From assembly GCA_017311185.1 (NCBI GenBank), contig JAESUZ010001071.1:992001-1056000 (forward strand): a stretch of DNA of 64,000 nucleotides, in the 5' to 3' direction. Under the pieces are notes generated by a model, which was given only the letters and a program-made list of their open reading frames with translations, did not search any database and had not been told where the DNA came from. The translations under genes were made by a program, and so were the position numbers. Of this stretch, positions 44,440 through 57,039 are shown piece after piece (positions within the stretch are counted from its first letter, which is position 1; each line of letters begins with the position of its first letter). The DNA is from Proteles cristata cristata. Taxonomy: Eukaryota > Chordata > Mammalia > Carnivora > Hyaenidae.

Positions 44440-45370
44440 AGTTACTTTCTTTTTCACTTTTTTTTAAATTGTGAAATAAGCTTAGAAAAGTGCATAAAAC
44501 ACAAATATACAGCTCAAAGTTTTGTTGCAAAATGGGACCTCTATGACTTCGACCCATGAGAAATAGAACATGGCCCCCTCCGTAGACACCTCCCAATGAT
44601 GCCTCTTCCTTCCACTCAGCGGGTAACACTACATAGACTGTAGAGGATTCCCTTGCTTTTCTTTACCATTTTTACCATCCAAATATGCATCCCTAAAACC
44701 CACAGTTAAGTTTTCGCTACATTTGAACTTCATGTAAATGGAACTGTGCATTAAATATTTTGTTGTGTTGGGGTGCCTGGGTGGCTCAGTGGGCTGAGTG
44801 TCCGACTTCAGCTCAGGTCATGATCTCACAACCCCTTGAGATCAAGCCCTGTGTCAGGCTCTGTGCTGACAGCTCAGAACTTGGAGCCTGCTTCCAATTC
44901 TGTGTTTCTCCTCTCTCTACCCTTCCCCTGCTTGTACTGTTTCTCTCTCTCATAAATAAATATTTTTAAAAATTTAAATGTTTTGTTGTGTCTTGCTTCT
45001 TTCACACAATGTTATATCTTTAAGATTTAATCGTGTTAAAAAATAATAAAAAAATAAATATAAAATAAAATGTGTTAAAAGATTTAATTGTATGTTTTTG
45101 CACAGCTGTAATGTTTATTTGTATCACTGCATGGTGGTAAAAATTGTATAAACATACCAAAATGTGTCCATTCTATTTCTGATAGACATGGGAGCACTCT
45201 CCAGTTTTTGGCTAGTGTGAACAGTATGATCAAAAGCCTTGTACATGTCACTTGGTACATGAGCACATGTATTTCTGCAGAGTATACACTCAGGAAGGGA
45301 ATTGCTGTATCACGAGGTATGCCTAGCTTCGGTTTTATAAGATAATGCTTGAATATTTTCAAAGTGGTAA
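44440..45370 (-). mobile_element. Old L1M 3' end, antisense, split by a SINE
   Basis: Plus-strand text is the reverse complement of an old L1: 'cataaaacacaaatatacag', 'aacttcatgtaaatggaact', 'cttgcttctttcacacaatg', 'ctccagtttttggctagtgt', 'gaagggaattgctgtatcac' and 'attttcaaagtgg'. Interrupted by the SINE at 44770-44974 and a local A/T-rich run (45033-45070). No intact frame. Confidence 0.8.
44770..44974 (+). mobile_element. Feline SINE
   Basis: 'ggggtgcctgggtggctcag', 'gctcaggtcatgatctcaca', 'gctctgtgctgacagctcag', CT tract and tail 'cataaataaatatttttaaa'. Target-site duplication 'taaatattttgttgtgt' (44752-44768) and 'taaatgttttgttgtgt' (44975-44991), one mismatch. Confidence 0.97.
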
Positions 45371-45374
45371 GCAC

Positions 45375-47340
45375 AGCCCCTAAGATTATGTGAAATAACT
45401 GTCTTTTTTACAAAGAATACCTCTACTTAAGATTTAAGAGGAAACCAATAGTAAGAGCCCAGAGAGTAAGAGGGTGAGTGTTAGCAAAGATCAGCAGTCA
45501 GGGTGAGGAACCACAGCCAAGGGGACCCACTCTCCATGGGAAGAGGGTGGTGCTGAGGCAAGTGCATAACTGGTATAAACGGCTTCCCTCTGTGAACACT
45601 GGAAAAGAGTTCCCCTCCTTTCTCCTAAAAAGAAGGGCTTGGCTTGGGCTTTGCCAAGCAAGCAGCAGTTTATTGGTAGCGTGCTCTGGTGCCCTGGGTG
45701 TTGTTCTAGTGGCTTCCACAGACACCAACAGCTGCTGTGGGACCAACCAGGCAACCACCATCCATCCAGTCCCACTGGCTCTCACCCTTCAGTCCCAGTA
45801 GCTCTCCACTTGCAGCCTGGCTATGGCTTTCAGGAGTCTCTCACACCCTTTGAGCCCGAAGAACCCCTGCAGTAGCCTAACACTGCCACCACCTAGGAGG
45901 GATATGGAAGTTCTCCTTCCAGACCTCCCACTCCTCATTCACTGACAGAGCTCGAGAGGGTGGGACAGAGAAAGTGGTCCATCTGGACATCATTCTGAAG
46001 CTGACACTGAGCGGATACCCTTATGTCCTCCTCTTCACTCCATGGAGAGGTTGGGACCGTGTCTTCATCTTCCTTGGGTCCTCCCTTTCCCAAGACCCAC
46101 TCCCATGCCTCACAGAGTCCCTCATACACAGGGCACCCAACTGGGTCACTTACACGAACAGCAACTTTATAGCAACTGGGGACAGAGGAAGTACCCTCTC
46201 TTAGAACTGTGTGTACCATTTTTAGAACTCTATGCTGTCACCTGCCAGAAAATTGTCAGAGCAACCTTACAAACCTGCAGGGACTATGAGAATGTGCTCC
46301 CCCCAGAGTTGTTCTTACCGTGAGCCGCAGTTTGTCTGTCTGAGGGATAGATAAAAAGCCGGTGCTTATACTCAAATTTAATGTTTCCCAGCGCTTATAC
46401 TCAAATCCCAAACTCTTAAAATGGGGTTACCAAGAGGTGCTGACAAGGAACAATTGTCTAAAAGAACATTAATTACTCCCTTTAGGTGAGAGGACCACCA
46501 ACTAGAAAAGTTCAGATCAGCCAGGAGCTGCTAGCAAAAGGGGCTTGATTGATTTCATAAAGCAGCCAGTGAGAGATGCGAATTTTGCCATAGCTTGATG
46601 GGGCTGCCAGTCTAAAGACTGTAGCAGACACAAACCAACATGTATCCTCCCAGATGTCCATCGTAAGGGTCTGGAAGAAGGGGACTGAGAATGTGTTGAC
46701 TATGACGCTGAGCCCATGATAACGGTCACTACACAGAGTCATGAAGGGTGTGTTTGGCTGAGGAGGACAAAGGAGAAACTCCCAAAAGCTATGCATGGAA
46801 AGACTGCTCAGCCCATGGAAGCCACCTTTCTCCAATTTGACCACCCACAGCATATGTCTTTTTCTAATTCACAAGGGCAAATGCTGTGGCACTATTTCTC
46901 ACAGGGCAAGACATTCAAACTGTTTCCACAAAGCCAAGCTACCTAGTAACAGCAGTTCTCTGAAATTAGCATCTTGGTGCAATCCCCAAAGCTGAGTACC
47001 CTAGCTTCTCTGACCATTAGTTCTTTCCTTCTGTGTTAAACTATTGATGACCCTATAGCTCAATGACATTTCTGCTTTCTAAGCTCAGCATTGTGACTTT
47101 GTGAGCTGGATATTCTCTCTCTCTCTCTTTTTTTTTTTTCCTCCAATTTACTCTTTTTAACTCTCTGTGTCCTAGGACACTGACCTTCAGGTGTAGCATC
47201 GAGGAGGCTCCCTATCCTCTGGCTTCCATCTGAGTTTGGCCAATGCCAAGTACATGCAGAGAACTGGTGGGCTGGAGGGATGATTCAATGAGGCTTATTG
47301 CCCAGGCTTCTTCCCTGTAGGCCACAGATTGGCACTGTTC
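45375..47340. other. Long GC-richer stretch, not assigned
   Basis: Several overlapping frames on both strands (for example 45478-45801, 45491-45775 minus, 45935-46219 minus) reflect locally higher GC, not conserved coding; none shows a domain. It may contain an old LTR. A 'ctctctctctcttttttttt' pyrimidine run lies at 47117-47140. No young SINE here. Confidence 0.4.
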
Positions 47341-47729
47341 CTATCATGGGTTGAATTGTGTCCCCACCCCATAATTCATATGTTGAATTATTTGTCCCCA
47401 GAACCTCCGCATGTGACAGACTGTATTTGGACACAGGGCTGTTAAAGAGGTAATTAAGTTAAAATGAGATCATTGAATGGGCCCTAATCCAATGACTGGT
47501 GTTTAAGAAGAGGAAATTTGAACACGGACACATACATAAAGGGAAGGCTATGCAAAGACCCAGGGAGAAGATAGTCATTTACAAGCCAAAAAGAGTGGTT
47601 TCTTCTGAACCTTGCTAGCACCTTGACCTTGGACTTTTGGCCTCTAGAAGTGCAAGAAAATTAATTTCTGTTGTTTAAGCCACCTAGTCACAGAACTTTG
47701 TTAGGGCATTCTGAGCAAACTCATACAGA
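47341..47729 (+). mobile_element. MLT1-type LTR
   Basis: Collinear with MLT1: 'catgggttgaattgtgtccc', 'aattcatatgttgaattatt', 'ctgtatttggacacagggct', 'taaagaggtaattaagttaa', 'gggccctaatccaatgactg', 'tgttgtttaagccacctagt' and terminal 'gagcaaactcatacag'. Solo and non-coding. The best-preserved LTR in the window. Confidence 0.92.
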
Positions 47730-48448
47730 CGCTCTACCAAAATCACAGATACAGACCATGCTCCATCTCCTAGAAACACAGTTTTCTCCCTAGGCATGGG
47801 CCAGTGTTCTGTTCCCACACCCCAGGCTTAGGGTAAGAAAGTAAGGGCTCCTTTCGTCTTGCTGCTCCATCATGGCTGGTGTCCCTTTGCTACCCACCTT
47901 CCCTAAACTTTCTTCGATTACCTGATTTGCTCACCAGGACTTACTTGCAAGAACTTCAACACATCCACTTGTTTCCCCCACAGTTTGCCCAAGTTGTTCC
48001 TAAAATGTAATCCTACCTAGCTGAAACAAACCACAGCTGTTCACAGGGTCACTGGGTGAGATGAACGCTCTGCCATTGTACTTCCTAAATAAAACCAAAC
48101 AACATTTTCTGAAATGTCCTATGGTGACAAGGAGCTGTTGGAATATGCAAACCCAGCAGTGAGCCTTGCAAAAAATAAAGACACCAAATCTGTGCAACCA
48201 AGGTAATGCTGACATTGTATTGGTGAGTGAGAATGTGACTACCTGGAAAAATGTGTGCCTTGGAGAGAACACTTTGCAAATGGACATTTAGAATGATTTC
48301 CACCATTGGATATGTTTCCTTCTGAAAACAATGCTTTCTCTGTTAAACAATATTCTGATATGTACACATTTTTAAAACTGGGAAATGGGATTTTTCTAAA
48401 ATATTTAAAAATCTTTCAAATGAATAATTTCAGAAAGCTTTGAGGATG

Positions 48449-48487
<39 letters not shown>

Positions 48488-49229
48488 CCCTATCTATCTA
48501 ATCTATTATGTATCCATCTATAAAAATGTGCATCAACTACTCTTCTTTGCCTTCTGACTTGTTTTGGGTTTGGCCAGTGGGAAGCACTCTTGATTAGATT
48601 TTAAGAGCAATTGATTGATGCCACGGAAGATGGAAATTTATTAGTAAACTTTCAATAGAACCTTTGCATTAGCAGATAGAGATGTCGCCGAAAACATGAG
48701 TCAAGATGGAGTCATTACAGACAACAGTGCACCTCTTCCCTTATCTTTGTAGCATTGTTTTTAGTCATGATAATCACTAAGACCAAATATTAAAATAAAC
48801 TGCCTTCAGAATTAAACATCCGAATCCTATCACAAAGTAGTAAAGCAAGCTTTTCAAGTGAAGCATACTAGGTTCAGACACATGTAAATATAACATGAGC
48901 ATATGACATTCACAGCATTGGAAAAGCAAAAAGATTTATGTGTGTGTGTGTCAGGGAGAAAATAAAGAACTTAATATTGTTTTACCTTTTAAAATGTTGT
49001 CTTTGTGTGTTTTTAACGAACGGAACGTATTAGCTCAATAGTATATGTATATTTATGATTAAATAACTAGTATCAGCAGTATCTCCTTAAATCTTTACTG
49101 ATTCTGGTGAGCCTTCCAAAAAGCGTGGAGACCACTGAGCATTAAAGTATAAGGGGCTGGAAAAGCAACAACAACAACAACATATATACCACTGTACCCA
49201 GAATCTTAGAGCTTTAGATTCACAGCTCT
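47730..49229. other. Unassigned stretch with a (CTAT)n microsatellite
   Basis: No recognised exon or transposon. Contains the tetranucleotide array listed separately and a short (GT)n near 48939. Confidence 0.4.
48448..48500. repeat. (CTAT)n microsatellite, about 10-12 units
   Basis: 'tctatctatctatctatcta' array interrupted once by 'tccc' near 48487, followed by 'ctatctaatctattatg'. A likely polymorphic tetranucleotide (GATA on the other strand). Confidence 0.95.
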
Positions 49230-51189
49230 ATTTTGTTGGAACTGACTTTAAAGAAAACAAAGAGGGAACACATGAAAGAATGTGTGACAGAAGGACAGCC
49301 AGCGCCTACAGCTTTCCACGTGAGGGAAGACAGTATGCTTATTCGGTTGAACCACTACCTCTCAGAAAGTTTTGGAAATATTGGGAATGTGGTGGGAGGC
49401 CCAGGGGACCACCCAGTAGTAAAAACCTAAATGAGAGGCTTCCAAAAACGACAGGCAAATGGAGGGTCAGCCCGTCCCCAGATCCACCTCCTGGCCAGGG
49501 CTGGGCGGGAGGCTTTCAGCATCTTGTCCAACTCTGCCTGCATCTTACACAGATCCCTGAGTGTCGCAGACAGTACGGGCCTTGGAAATCAATGCTGTCA
49601 CAGTGTGTAGTGTTTGGAGGTGACAGAAAACACGCTAGTCACGTCAGGGAGAATAGACATTTCACTAGACGAGGGGAAAATGCCCCTGGTAGTCAGTTCA
49701 GCATGTCTTCTCTCTAATGCCTTCCAGCAAAACAAGAACCCAGCTCCAGGCACAGCTCCGGCTGTTATGCGTATTTATTGCCTGGCCTTTCAGGCAAAAG
49801 GCTATGAAAATACGTTGGTGGAGTGGAGACATCACTGCGAAATTTTGAAATCAAAGCCGCTTCCAAGCAGCTCATCGGTTAAAATTAAAATCTGGTTACA
49901 AAACGAGTGACCTGGGGAGACATTCCCTTGTCCACATCTCTACAAATCATCCTGCTGCTTCCAGCTTCTCTCCTTAAAGCAAAAATCACCTTCTCAGACA
50001 GAAGAATGCACCAAAGCACTTTCAGCTCCCTATAGAAGCCTCTAGAAGAAATTATCCGAATGCTTGGAAAATCCAGACTTCTTTGCAATTATCTAAATGG
50101 AGTTGTTGGGGATGTTAACAAGACATCCTTTCTGCTATCCACTTTCAGAGTCATATCTTTGAGAAATGCACATCGGTGATTTGTTGTTTTGTTCTTAATG
50201 TCCGTTAAATGGCAGTCTCATTAGAGATTAACGGGATTTGTAATTTAGGTAGGATGTGCCTGTCTCTGAGTTTTGTTACACCCCATTATTCAGCCTCCTG
50301 CTCAATTTACAGCGGACCTTCTAAATTTCAAGAAACTCAGGCTGAATAGATGCACAAACTGCTCTGCCGAGCCACTCTCAGCGGAGCCTGGCCTGGCAGA
50401 CATTGCTATCAAACAGGACTGTGACCCACAAATCAGGTTTGCCTTCCTTTCACCCCTGTGAAGAGCAGGAAGGCCACATGGTTACAAATCATTTCTCCAT
50501 GATGACCTTCCAAACAGATACCTGAGGCATCCAAACATCTTCCAACTGGGAGGCATTTGTGGTTTCCTCCACACTTGCACTCCACCCCTATACTCCACAT
50601 TTATACACCAGCAAAAACCAACTTTTCACTGTAAGGAACGAAGCACACGCTTTCATCCTTTTGGATTTTTGAGAAATGAGGGTGAGGCTTTGGTACTGGG
50701 CTTTGCCTACCCTACTCCGTAATGCCAACAAATTACTGGGCTTCGTGGCAGACCTGTCTGTCATGTTTTGTGGCTGGGGCAATTCTCATCTTGGCTGGAG
50801 AGTTAAAAGTGGAATTTTAACAATGAATTTCCTGGTGTTTAATAGGCTAAAGTCAAAAGTCCACATTCTGCTTTAGATATGCATGAACAACTTCCACTGA
50901 AGTTACTCATGTATATCTGAGTTTAGTTAAAACACTCCAACACACAGGCACTATTAAATAACATTCTTCTTTTAAAAAAAAATCTTTTTAATGTGCATGT
51001 GGGAGGGTAAAATAGCATGTGTAAATTAACCAGAAACTCACTCAGTTTGAAGAAGCGTTTGTTTTTTAAAGGAATAAAGCCATTTGGAAAGTCCTGCTCA
51101 CTTCTATCTTGATATATACCAATCATGGAGCCTCTTCAGGCTTATCTTGGAGCCTCATTCACCTAAACCTTCCTGGTTTTTTAGGGGCA
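49230..51189. other. Repeat-free stretch, candidate conserved non-coding DNA
   Basis: 2 kb without any SINE, L1 or LTR that I recognise, of mixed base composition and free of simple repeats. Frames at 49233-49910 and 50273-50461 have no known domain. Blocks such as 50100-50400 contain homeodomain-like ATTA cores ('ctcattagagattaacggga', 'ccattattcagcctcctgct'). Confidence 0.4.
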
Positions 51190-51365
51190 GCTGTGGAAGA
51201 AGACAGTGCACAGGCCTGGGCTCCAGGAGCAAGATCAAGTCTCAGCTTAGATAATAGTTGTACAGACTTGGGCGAGTCACTTAATCTTCCCCAGTATTCC
51301 TCTGTAAACTGTTGGCTCTGCAAGGTTATTGTATGAATTGCATAGATAATGAGTATTAAATTTGT
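51190..51365 (-). mobile_element. MIR, antisense
   Basis: 'gatcaagtctcagcttagat', 'ttgggcgagtcacttaatct', 'attcctctgtaaactgttgg' and 'caaggttattgtatgaattg' are collinear with reverse-complement MIR. Strongly diverged. Confidence 0.7.
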
Positions 51366-51469
51366 TTTTTGATTCAAAAATATTTTTGCCTGTTTTATAA
51401 GGTAAAAATGTAAACAATCAAGAGCGCATTGATAGAGATAGTAGGGAGAAATTTATAGTCAAACAACGG

Positions 51470-52260
51470 TTGTGCAAGTGTATGTTGGTATAATTCCTAT
51501 GGAAAGCAATTGCAATGCATATTGCATTGTGTATTTATTTTTAAAGTTTATTCATTTTGAGTAGAGGGGAGAGAAGAATGAGAGAGAATGTGACTGGGGG
51601 AAGGGCAGAGAGAGGGAGAGAGAGAGAATCCCAAGCAGGCCCCACACCATCAGTGCAGAGCCCAGTGCAGGGCTCAAACCCGTGAACTGTGAAATCATGA
51701 CCTGAGCCGAAATCAAAAGTCCAAGGCTTAACCAACTGAGCCACCAAGGTGCTCCTGCATTGAGTATTTAAATGCAATATTTAAATGAGTATTTAAAATT
51801 GTCCTCTTTGATCCAGTAATTCCACATGTGAGAGTTTGTCATAAGAAATACAAAATTAACAACAATAATAATAATGGGGGGCATTCTCTTTCTGTAAAGA
51901 TTTTTTTTTATAGCATTTCCTATCATGGAAAACAAGTGGAAACAACCTAAATTTTAACCAAATAAAGGAATATTGAAGCACACCATTACAGCTTAGATTA
52001 AATTCTTACAATGTTAAGTGAATAAAAATGGATTCAAAGTATACATTCTGTATGATCATCTCATTGCAACAAAAAGCATAAGCATTAAAAAAAAAAAACA
52101 GAAGGAAAAAGAACAAAATTTTCAAAAGTAATGGGTAAAAGAAAGCCAGGAGGTGCTTTAGACAGAGAGACTATATGAACTTTTAAACTCTTTGCATTCC
52201 GAATACCTTATACATAGATGACACTCAGAATATATTAAATGAATTTTTTAAGTGTTGCAC
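51470..52260 (+). mobile_element. Old L1M 3' end, split by a SINE
   Basis: 'tataattcctatggaaagca', 'gatccagtaattccacatgt', 'gaaaacaagtggaaacaacc', 'caatgttaagtgaataaaaa' and 'gtatgatcatctcattgcaa' follow the order of an old L1M 3' end. Interrupted at 51538-51755 by an antisense SINE. No frame. Confidence 0.65.
51538..51755 (-). mobile_element. Feline SINE, antisense
   Basis: T-rich tail, GA tract, 'aatcccaagcaggccccaca', 'gctcaaacccgtgaactgtg' and terminal 'tgagccaccaaggtgctcc'. Target-site duplication 'tgcattgtgtattta' (51523-51537) and 'tgcattgagtattta' (51756-51770), one mismatch. Confidence 0.96.
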
Positions 52261-52789
52261 CTTAGCACTAATTTAATTAACATTCTGCTCAATTCACTTT
52301 CCAATTAATCAAACCTTTGCCTTAATTAGCCCCGTAAAGTGGTTTTGAAATATTTTTTTCCAGTGGTTTCTTCTTATTTTTCCATCCAGCTATCTGTAAG
52401 ATCATAGATATTCAGGAACCAGTCCATTTGGCATTTAGTCAAATAGCAAAAGCTTGGATTTAGCCATTGAGTATCATAAGGCGCAACATCAAAGGAATTT
52501 TCCAACGTTGCTCCCCACATACAGCCCAGCCCATGTCATTTGATCCTCAAGAATGCTGAGCAGGGCCGGGGAGCAGCAGGAGATGAATGCCCACGGCAGG
52601 AAAGCCAAAGTGTACATTTTCACGACAGGAGAATGGGTACAAGCCAAACAAGCAATTGAGGGCACACTTTAATGGTAGAGAGCAGTTTTCAGAGAGAAAT
52701 TGTCAGCATATTACAGTGAATTATACATAAGGAGGGGGATACAATAAATAAAACCTCATTAATTTACAGATGTAGAACAAAGCATCCAA
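52261..52789. other. Unassigned stretch rich in TAAT cores
   Basis: No repeat recognised. 52261-52335 holds a cluster of TAAT/ATTA cores ('actaatttaattaacattc', 'caattaatcaaacc', 'cttaattagcc'). Candidate conserved non-coding element, by inference only. Confidence 0.35.
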
Positions 52790-52803
52790 AATAGACAACT
52801 ACT

Positions 52804-53014
52804 GGGGCAACTGGGTAGCTCAGTCGCTTAAGTGTCCGACTTCAGCTCAGGTCATGATCTCACAGTTCGTGGGTTCGAGCCCTGCTCAGGCTCTGTGCTG
52901 ACAGCTAGCTCAGAGCTTGGAGCCTGTTTCGGATTCTGTATCTCCCTCTCTCTCTGACCCTCCTCTGTTCATGCTGTCTCCTTCTCTCTCAGAAATAAAT
53001 AAAACATTAAAAAA
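52804..53014 (+). mobile_element. Feline SINE
   Basis: 'ggggcaactgggtagctcag', intact 'gttcgtgggttcgagccc' B-box region, the 'gacagctagctcagagc' marker and tail 'gaaataaataaaacatt'. Target-site duplication 'aatagacaactact' (52790-52803) and 'aataggcaattact' (53015-53028), two mismatches. Confidence 0.97.
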
Positions 53015-53028
53015 AATAGGCAATTACT

Positions 53029-53484
53029 TGGACATTTGGTTCTCTAACCCACTGGAAGTACATTTATTGCCTTCAGATGAAAGCCAACTTTAGTAGTATT
53101 CTTTGCGATAATATTATGAAATACCATTTTATATTTCTAGCATGACGTACAGGCCTCTCTGTCTATGGTTTACTATGAGCAGAGCACTATGCTCGGCACA
53201 CAGTGGAGGAAGTCCACGCAGGAAACAGAAGACAGTCAGTGCTGGGGCAACCCACAGAGGAAATGAATTTTGCAAAGAAGGAATAATATCTCTATGGCAG
53301 AAATTCAGTTCTTGATTTCCAAATTGAAGTGTTTCCTCACATATGAGTTTATTAAGTGAGCAAAAGACCAAATGTGCACCTCAGATACAGGGAATTAAAG
53401 CTCCTTGAATGTTCCATGGTATCATAGAGGGTTAGAAATGAAAAGTGGCTTAAAAATCTTCTAATAATCCACCATACACAAGAC
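53029..53484. other. Unassigned non-coding stretch
   Basis: No recognised gene or named repeat; small frames on the minus strand have no domain. Confidence 0.4.
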
Positions 53485-53620
53485 ACACATTCTTTATAGA
53501 CAACGAGACTGTTCAGAGACGTTAAGAATTTTTCTGAGATCAAACACCAAGTAAATGGTAGAGTCAGGGTTTAGACCCAGGTCTCCTGGCTCTCTGCTGC
53601 TCTTGCTTCCATCGTTCTTA
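53485..53620 (+). mobile_element. MIR, sense
   Basis: 'cattctttatagacaacgag', 'gttcagagacgttaagaatt', 'aagtaaatggtagagtcagg' and 'gacccaggtctcctggctct' are collinear with the second half of MIR. Confidence 0.75.
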
Positions 53621-53699
53621 AATACCACATGGCTTGAAAGCTGTCAGACCTCCCCCAGGACTGTTCGTCAGGTGTTCAAGTAGCAATGTAGCCTGAGGG

Positions 53700-53905
53700 A
53701 AATTGCTTTGGAGTCAGACTGGAGTTTCAACCCTAACTCTGTCACTTACTAGTGTGTGACCTTGGAGAAGTCAACAAATCTCTAAAGCAAGACCATGCAC
53801 CCACCTCACAGTGTGGTGGTAAGAATTAAATGAGATAATGCATCTCAAGTGCTTGAGCTGCACACCACGGCAGCTCAATGGACAGTATCTTTTGTTACTA
53901 TCATA
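53700..53905 (-). mobile_element. MIR, antisense
   Basis: 'ctttggagtcagactggagt', 'ctgtcacttactagtgtgtg', 'accttggagaagtcaacaaa', 'agaattaaatgagataatgc' and 'agctcaatggacag' are collinear with reverse-complement MIR. It faces the MIR at 53485-53620. Confidence 0.88.
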
Positions 53906-56900
53906 GGACTTCCTTGAGGCAGACCCAAAGTCATCCATCGTTGGCCTCAGCCTCAGAAGAAGAGTGTAATCCAAACACTTCATCCTCCTTCTCAAAAGCT
54001 GTATGGATGTCTCTTCTCAGCTGTGCCCGACTGGAACAAATCAAATCCAATCTGGACCATTTACTGTTTGGCACCATTTTTAATACTAATCTCATCAGTT
54101 TTTATTTTCTTTTTCTAGTTAATCCAAACAAGCCATTTTTAGAGGCTAGTGACTTTAAGCCAGAGCTGCCAATAAAATAGACTTAACTTGAAAACACCAG
54201 GATCCTTCTGAAGAAACGGAAGCATAAACAACACACACACAATACAGGAGAGTTTGATAATAGTTTGGTCATTGGTTTGGATGCCAGCTCAACTCTAAAC
54301 TTGCCCACTACTATTTTGGGGTATTAAAATCTATATGTGCTCCATGTCCCAGCCCTCCTGCCATCCATTAGGTTTGAATGTCCTTTATGGAACGAACTTG
54401 ATCCCCCTGCCTTACTTTTGGTCTCTCTCCAGAGCAGCTAATGCTCTGGCATAGTTCTGCCATTTGTCAGCCAGAAGTCTGGTTACACATTTGCTCGTCA
54501 ATCTAAACCTAACCTATTCTCATACGAGCACTTGGGGTTTCATGTAAATCAACCAGACATTCTGTCATTCACCAGCAATATCTCTCCATAGTAGCCTACA
54601 CCAATGTGCCTTCATGAAATATTTCACTATGTTTGTGGAAGAAATTTTCAAATGAACGTGCTTTTTCAGGAATGGTGACACCAGAATGTTATAAATCTGT
54701 TCATTACCACAACAAGGATAAATGGTATTTCAGCCAAAGACTTGATAACGGGTGCAGTAATGCATCTCAGCACTTTCTGAAATTAAAGGTCTGCCCTGAG
54801 AGGTAAGTAGTATAATGCATGACTAACAAACGCAAACCCAAACTTGGGAGCTGAGTTTTCCTTGTCAGTGTAATTGATCCTTTCTGACAGACGCTGCCTT
54901 AGGAAGTTCATAATGTTACTTCTCTTCTCTGGATATTAACATCCAGGTGAGGCTGACCCTGTGGTTTGTTAGAGGGAAGATCCTCATTAATTTAGCATGC
55001 TTTATTGTGATTTTTCTTACATTTGAATTCACACACGCTTTTAACAACTGTTCTTCAAAAATCTGCTATGGTTCTAAGGACTGTATTTCATGGGATTATT
55101 AGTTCATCATTCAGGAAAATATTTAAAATTCAGTTGAACAGTCTCTTAAACAGCTTTTTAAGATACTAAAGATTATAGTGATTAATTGTCAGTTTGTTTT
55201 TTTTTAAATAGGAGATTTGACTCTAGCCTTCACTAGATCTTTGGCATTTTCAAGGGATCACAAAAGAACTAAGGAACTGGGAATTTAAACAAGAAGAATA
55301 ATGATCAGTTCTCATTGACACGTGCATGACATTGGGCCAGTTAACTTCAGTGTTACTAGGTTGTAAAATGATGCTTTAATGTAGACCTAATTCATGAAGA
55401 CTATGGAAAAAATGAAGAGGGGAAGGTTTCCCATTGAGGATATTTACAAAGAGCTCATTTTATTCCTATTAGTGTCTGAAAATGCCTGGTATCATTACTA
55501 TTCACTTCGAGCACTGGAAGTATGGCTACCAGTGCTATATAAAAAAAAATTCAATATCTGTGAAAGGTTATTCATCCAAAGAATGTGTCCTCTAAAATTA
55601 AAGGCTCCCAGAGTTCTATCGTGTTCACTCAAAATGCCTAAAATGAACAGGATACAGATTCTAGTTAGAGAGTAATGGTTTTCCTTTACTGTTTTGGATA
55701 CTGAACAGGCTCAGCAGATCATAATTAAGGTTTTTTTTAGCACTGGGTTTCAAACATAAAGTCACTTGGTCACAATATAAAGATTAGTGTCTACCTAAGT
55801 AAAATTTTGTGACTTAGGGAAATGCAGAAATGCCTTCCTCCTCTGTCTCCTCTTCATTTCTGTTCATTCTGAGGTAGCCTTTTTCCTCTATCTGACTTAC
55901 TCCCTCTAGTGTTTTCTGAATGAAGTACATGAACTAAAGCTCAATTTACACACAAACAAAAAGCGTTATTGTAATCTCTCAATATTTTCCCCCATTACCA
56001 TACTCTAAAGCAAACTTGCCACCAGATGTTTCGACAGAAATGCTAAGTGATTGCAAGAATTTTTTTTTATTGAAGAGTCTCAAACTTAGATTCCTATATT
56101 CCAACTTCAGCTCCCCAAAGTAAAGCATTGGCTTTAATCTGTTATGCTTAGATTCTTTCTCTGCCCTTGAACCCTTACATTCGAATTCACTTTTACTGTG
56201 ATATGCAGAAGGGGAAAAGATTCTCTAATGAACTAAAGCATTCAAGAAGGTGTTTCTTTGACATGTTTTCCAAGGATGGAACTTATGTTTTGATTCTTCT
56301 AAGTTATCCAAGAGGTTCAAGGTATTTTGCCTCAAGAGAAAGTGATTAATTTTTTTAAATAGCCTTATGGAAACACTGACATATTTTCTACCACAGAAGC
56401 ACTCCATCAAACCAGGAAGAGTAGCTTCTTGGGAAACGTATTGCTAATGGGTACTTTTTCTTTAACAGAGAAGAAAATACACTTCCAAAGCTGTCAGCTG
56501 CCATTGCTGCTTCTTTGGAAACCAGCCACAGCTGACTGTGAGAGCTAACTATAGGCCAAGGTCATCTGGGGATCTCCCCAGCCTGCTTACAACGATGGCA
56601 CCCATATGTTGCTGGAGTGCATGGGCTTGTCAGTCCAGCCCATCCAGCCCAAAGAGCTATTCTGAGTTGGAATTCCCACAAGAAAGCCCTTGACTGCCCT
56701 TCATGCTGCTGGCAGTCACTTTCATACTTAACCATTCTGAACCATAATCTGCTTTATACACTGGTCTCTTTGCTCCTTTACAACATCCTACCTGTTTTCA
56801 GAACTCCGGGGGGAGGGGAGGTGTTGGTTCATAGGTATGTCAAAATATAATATTAAAACTGACCTTTACTGATCTTTGTTTAACAACACAAAGCTCACCA

Positions 56901-57039
56901 GGGCTACATCAAATTACTTCAACCAAGTGCCTGAGCAGGAAACTCTTAGGCTTATTTAGCTTCCTTCTTCACTACCGTCATCCATTAGCATCTAATCCCT
57001 GCCAGGCCTTGTCCATTCATTCAGATCCCTATACATCTC
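53906..57039. other. 3.1 kb without recognised repeats or genes
   Basis: No SINE, L1 or LTR that I can name. Frames (53878-54180, 55394-55675, 56617-56850) have no domain and no supportive splice context. 54780-55000 has a mixed, non-degenerate look, with 'aattgatcctttctgacaga' and 'cctcattaatttagcatgct'. This is the most repeat-poor part of the window. Confidence 0.4.

Noticed and set aside
45478..46323. Cluster of overlapping frames on both strands suggesting an exon
   Set aside because: Overlap in several frames at once reflects local GC content. No domain, no consistent splice sites, no family resemblance.
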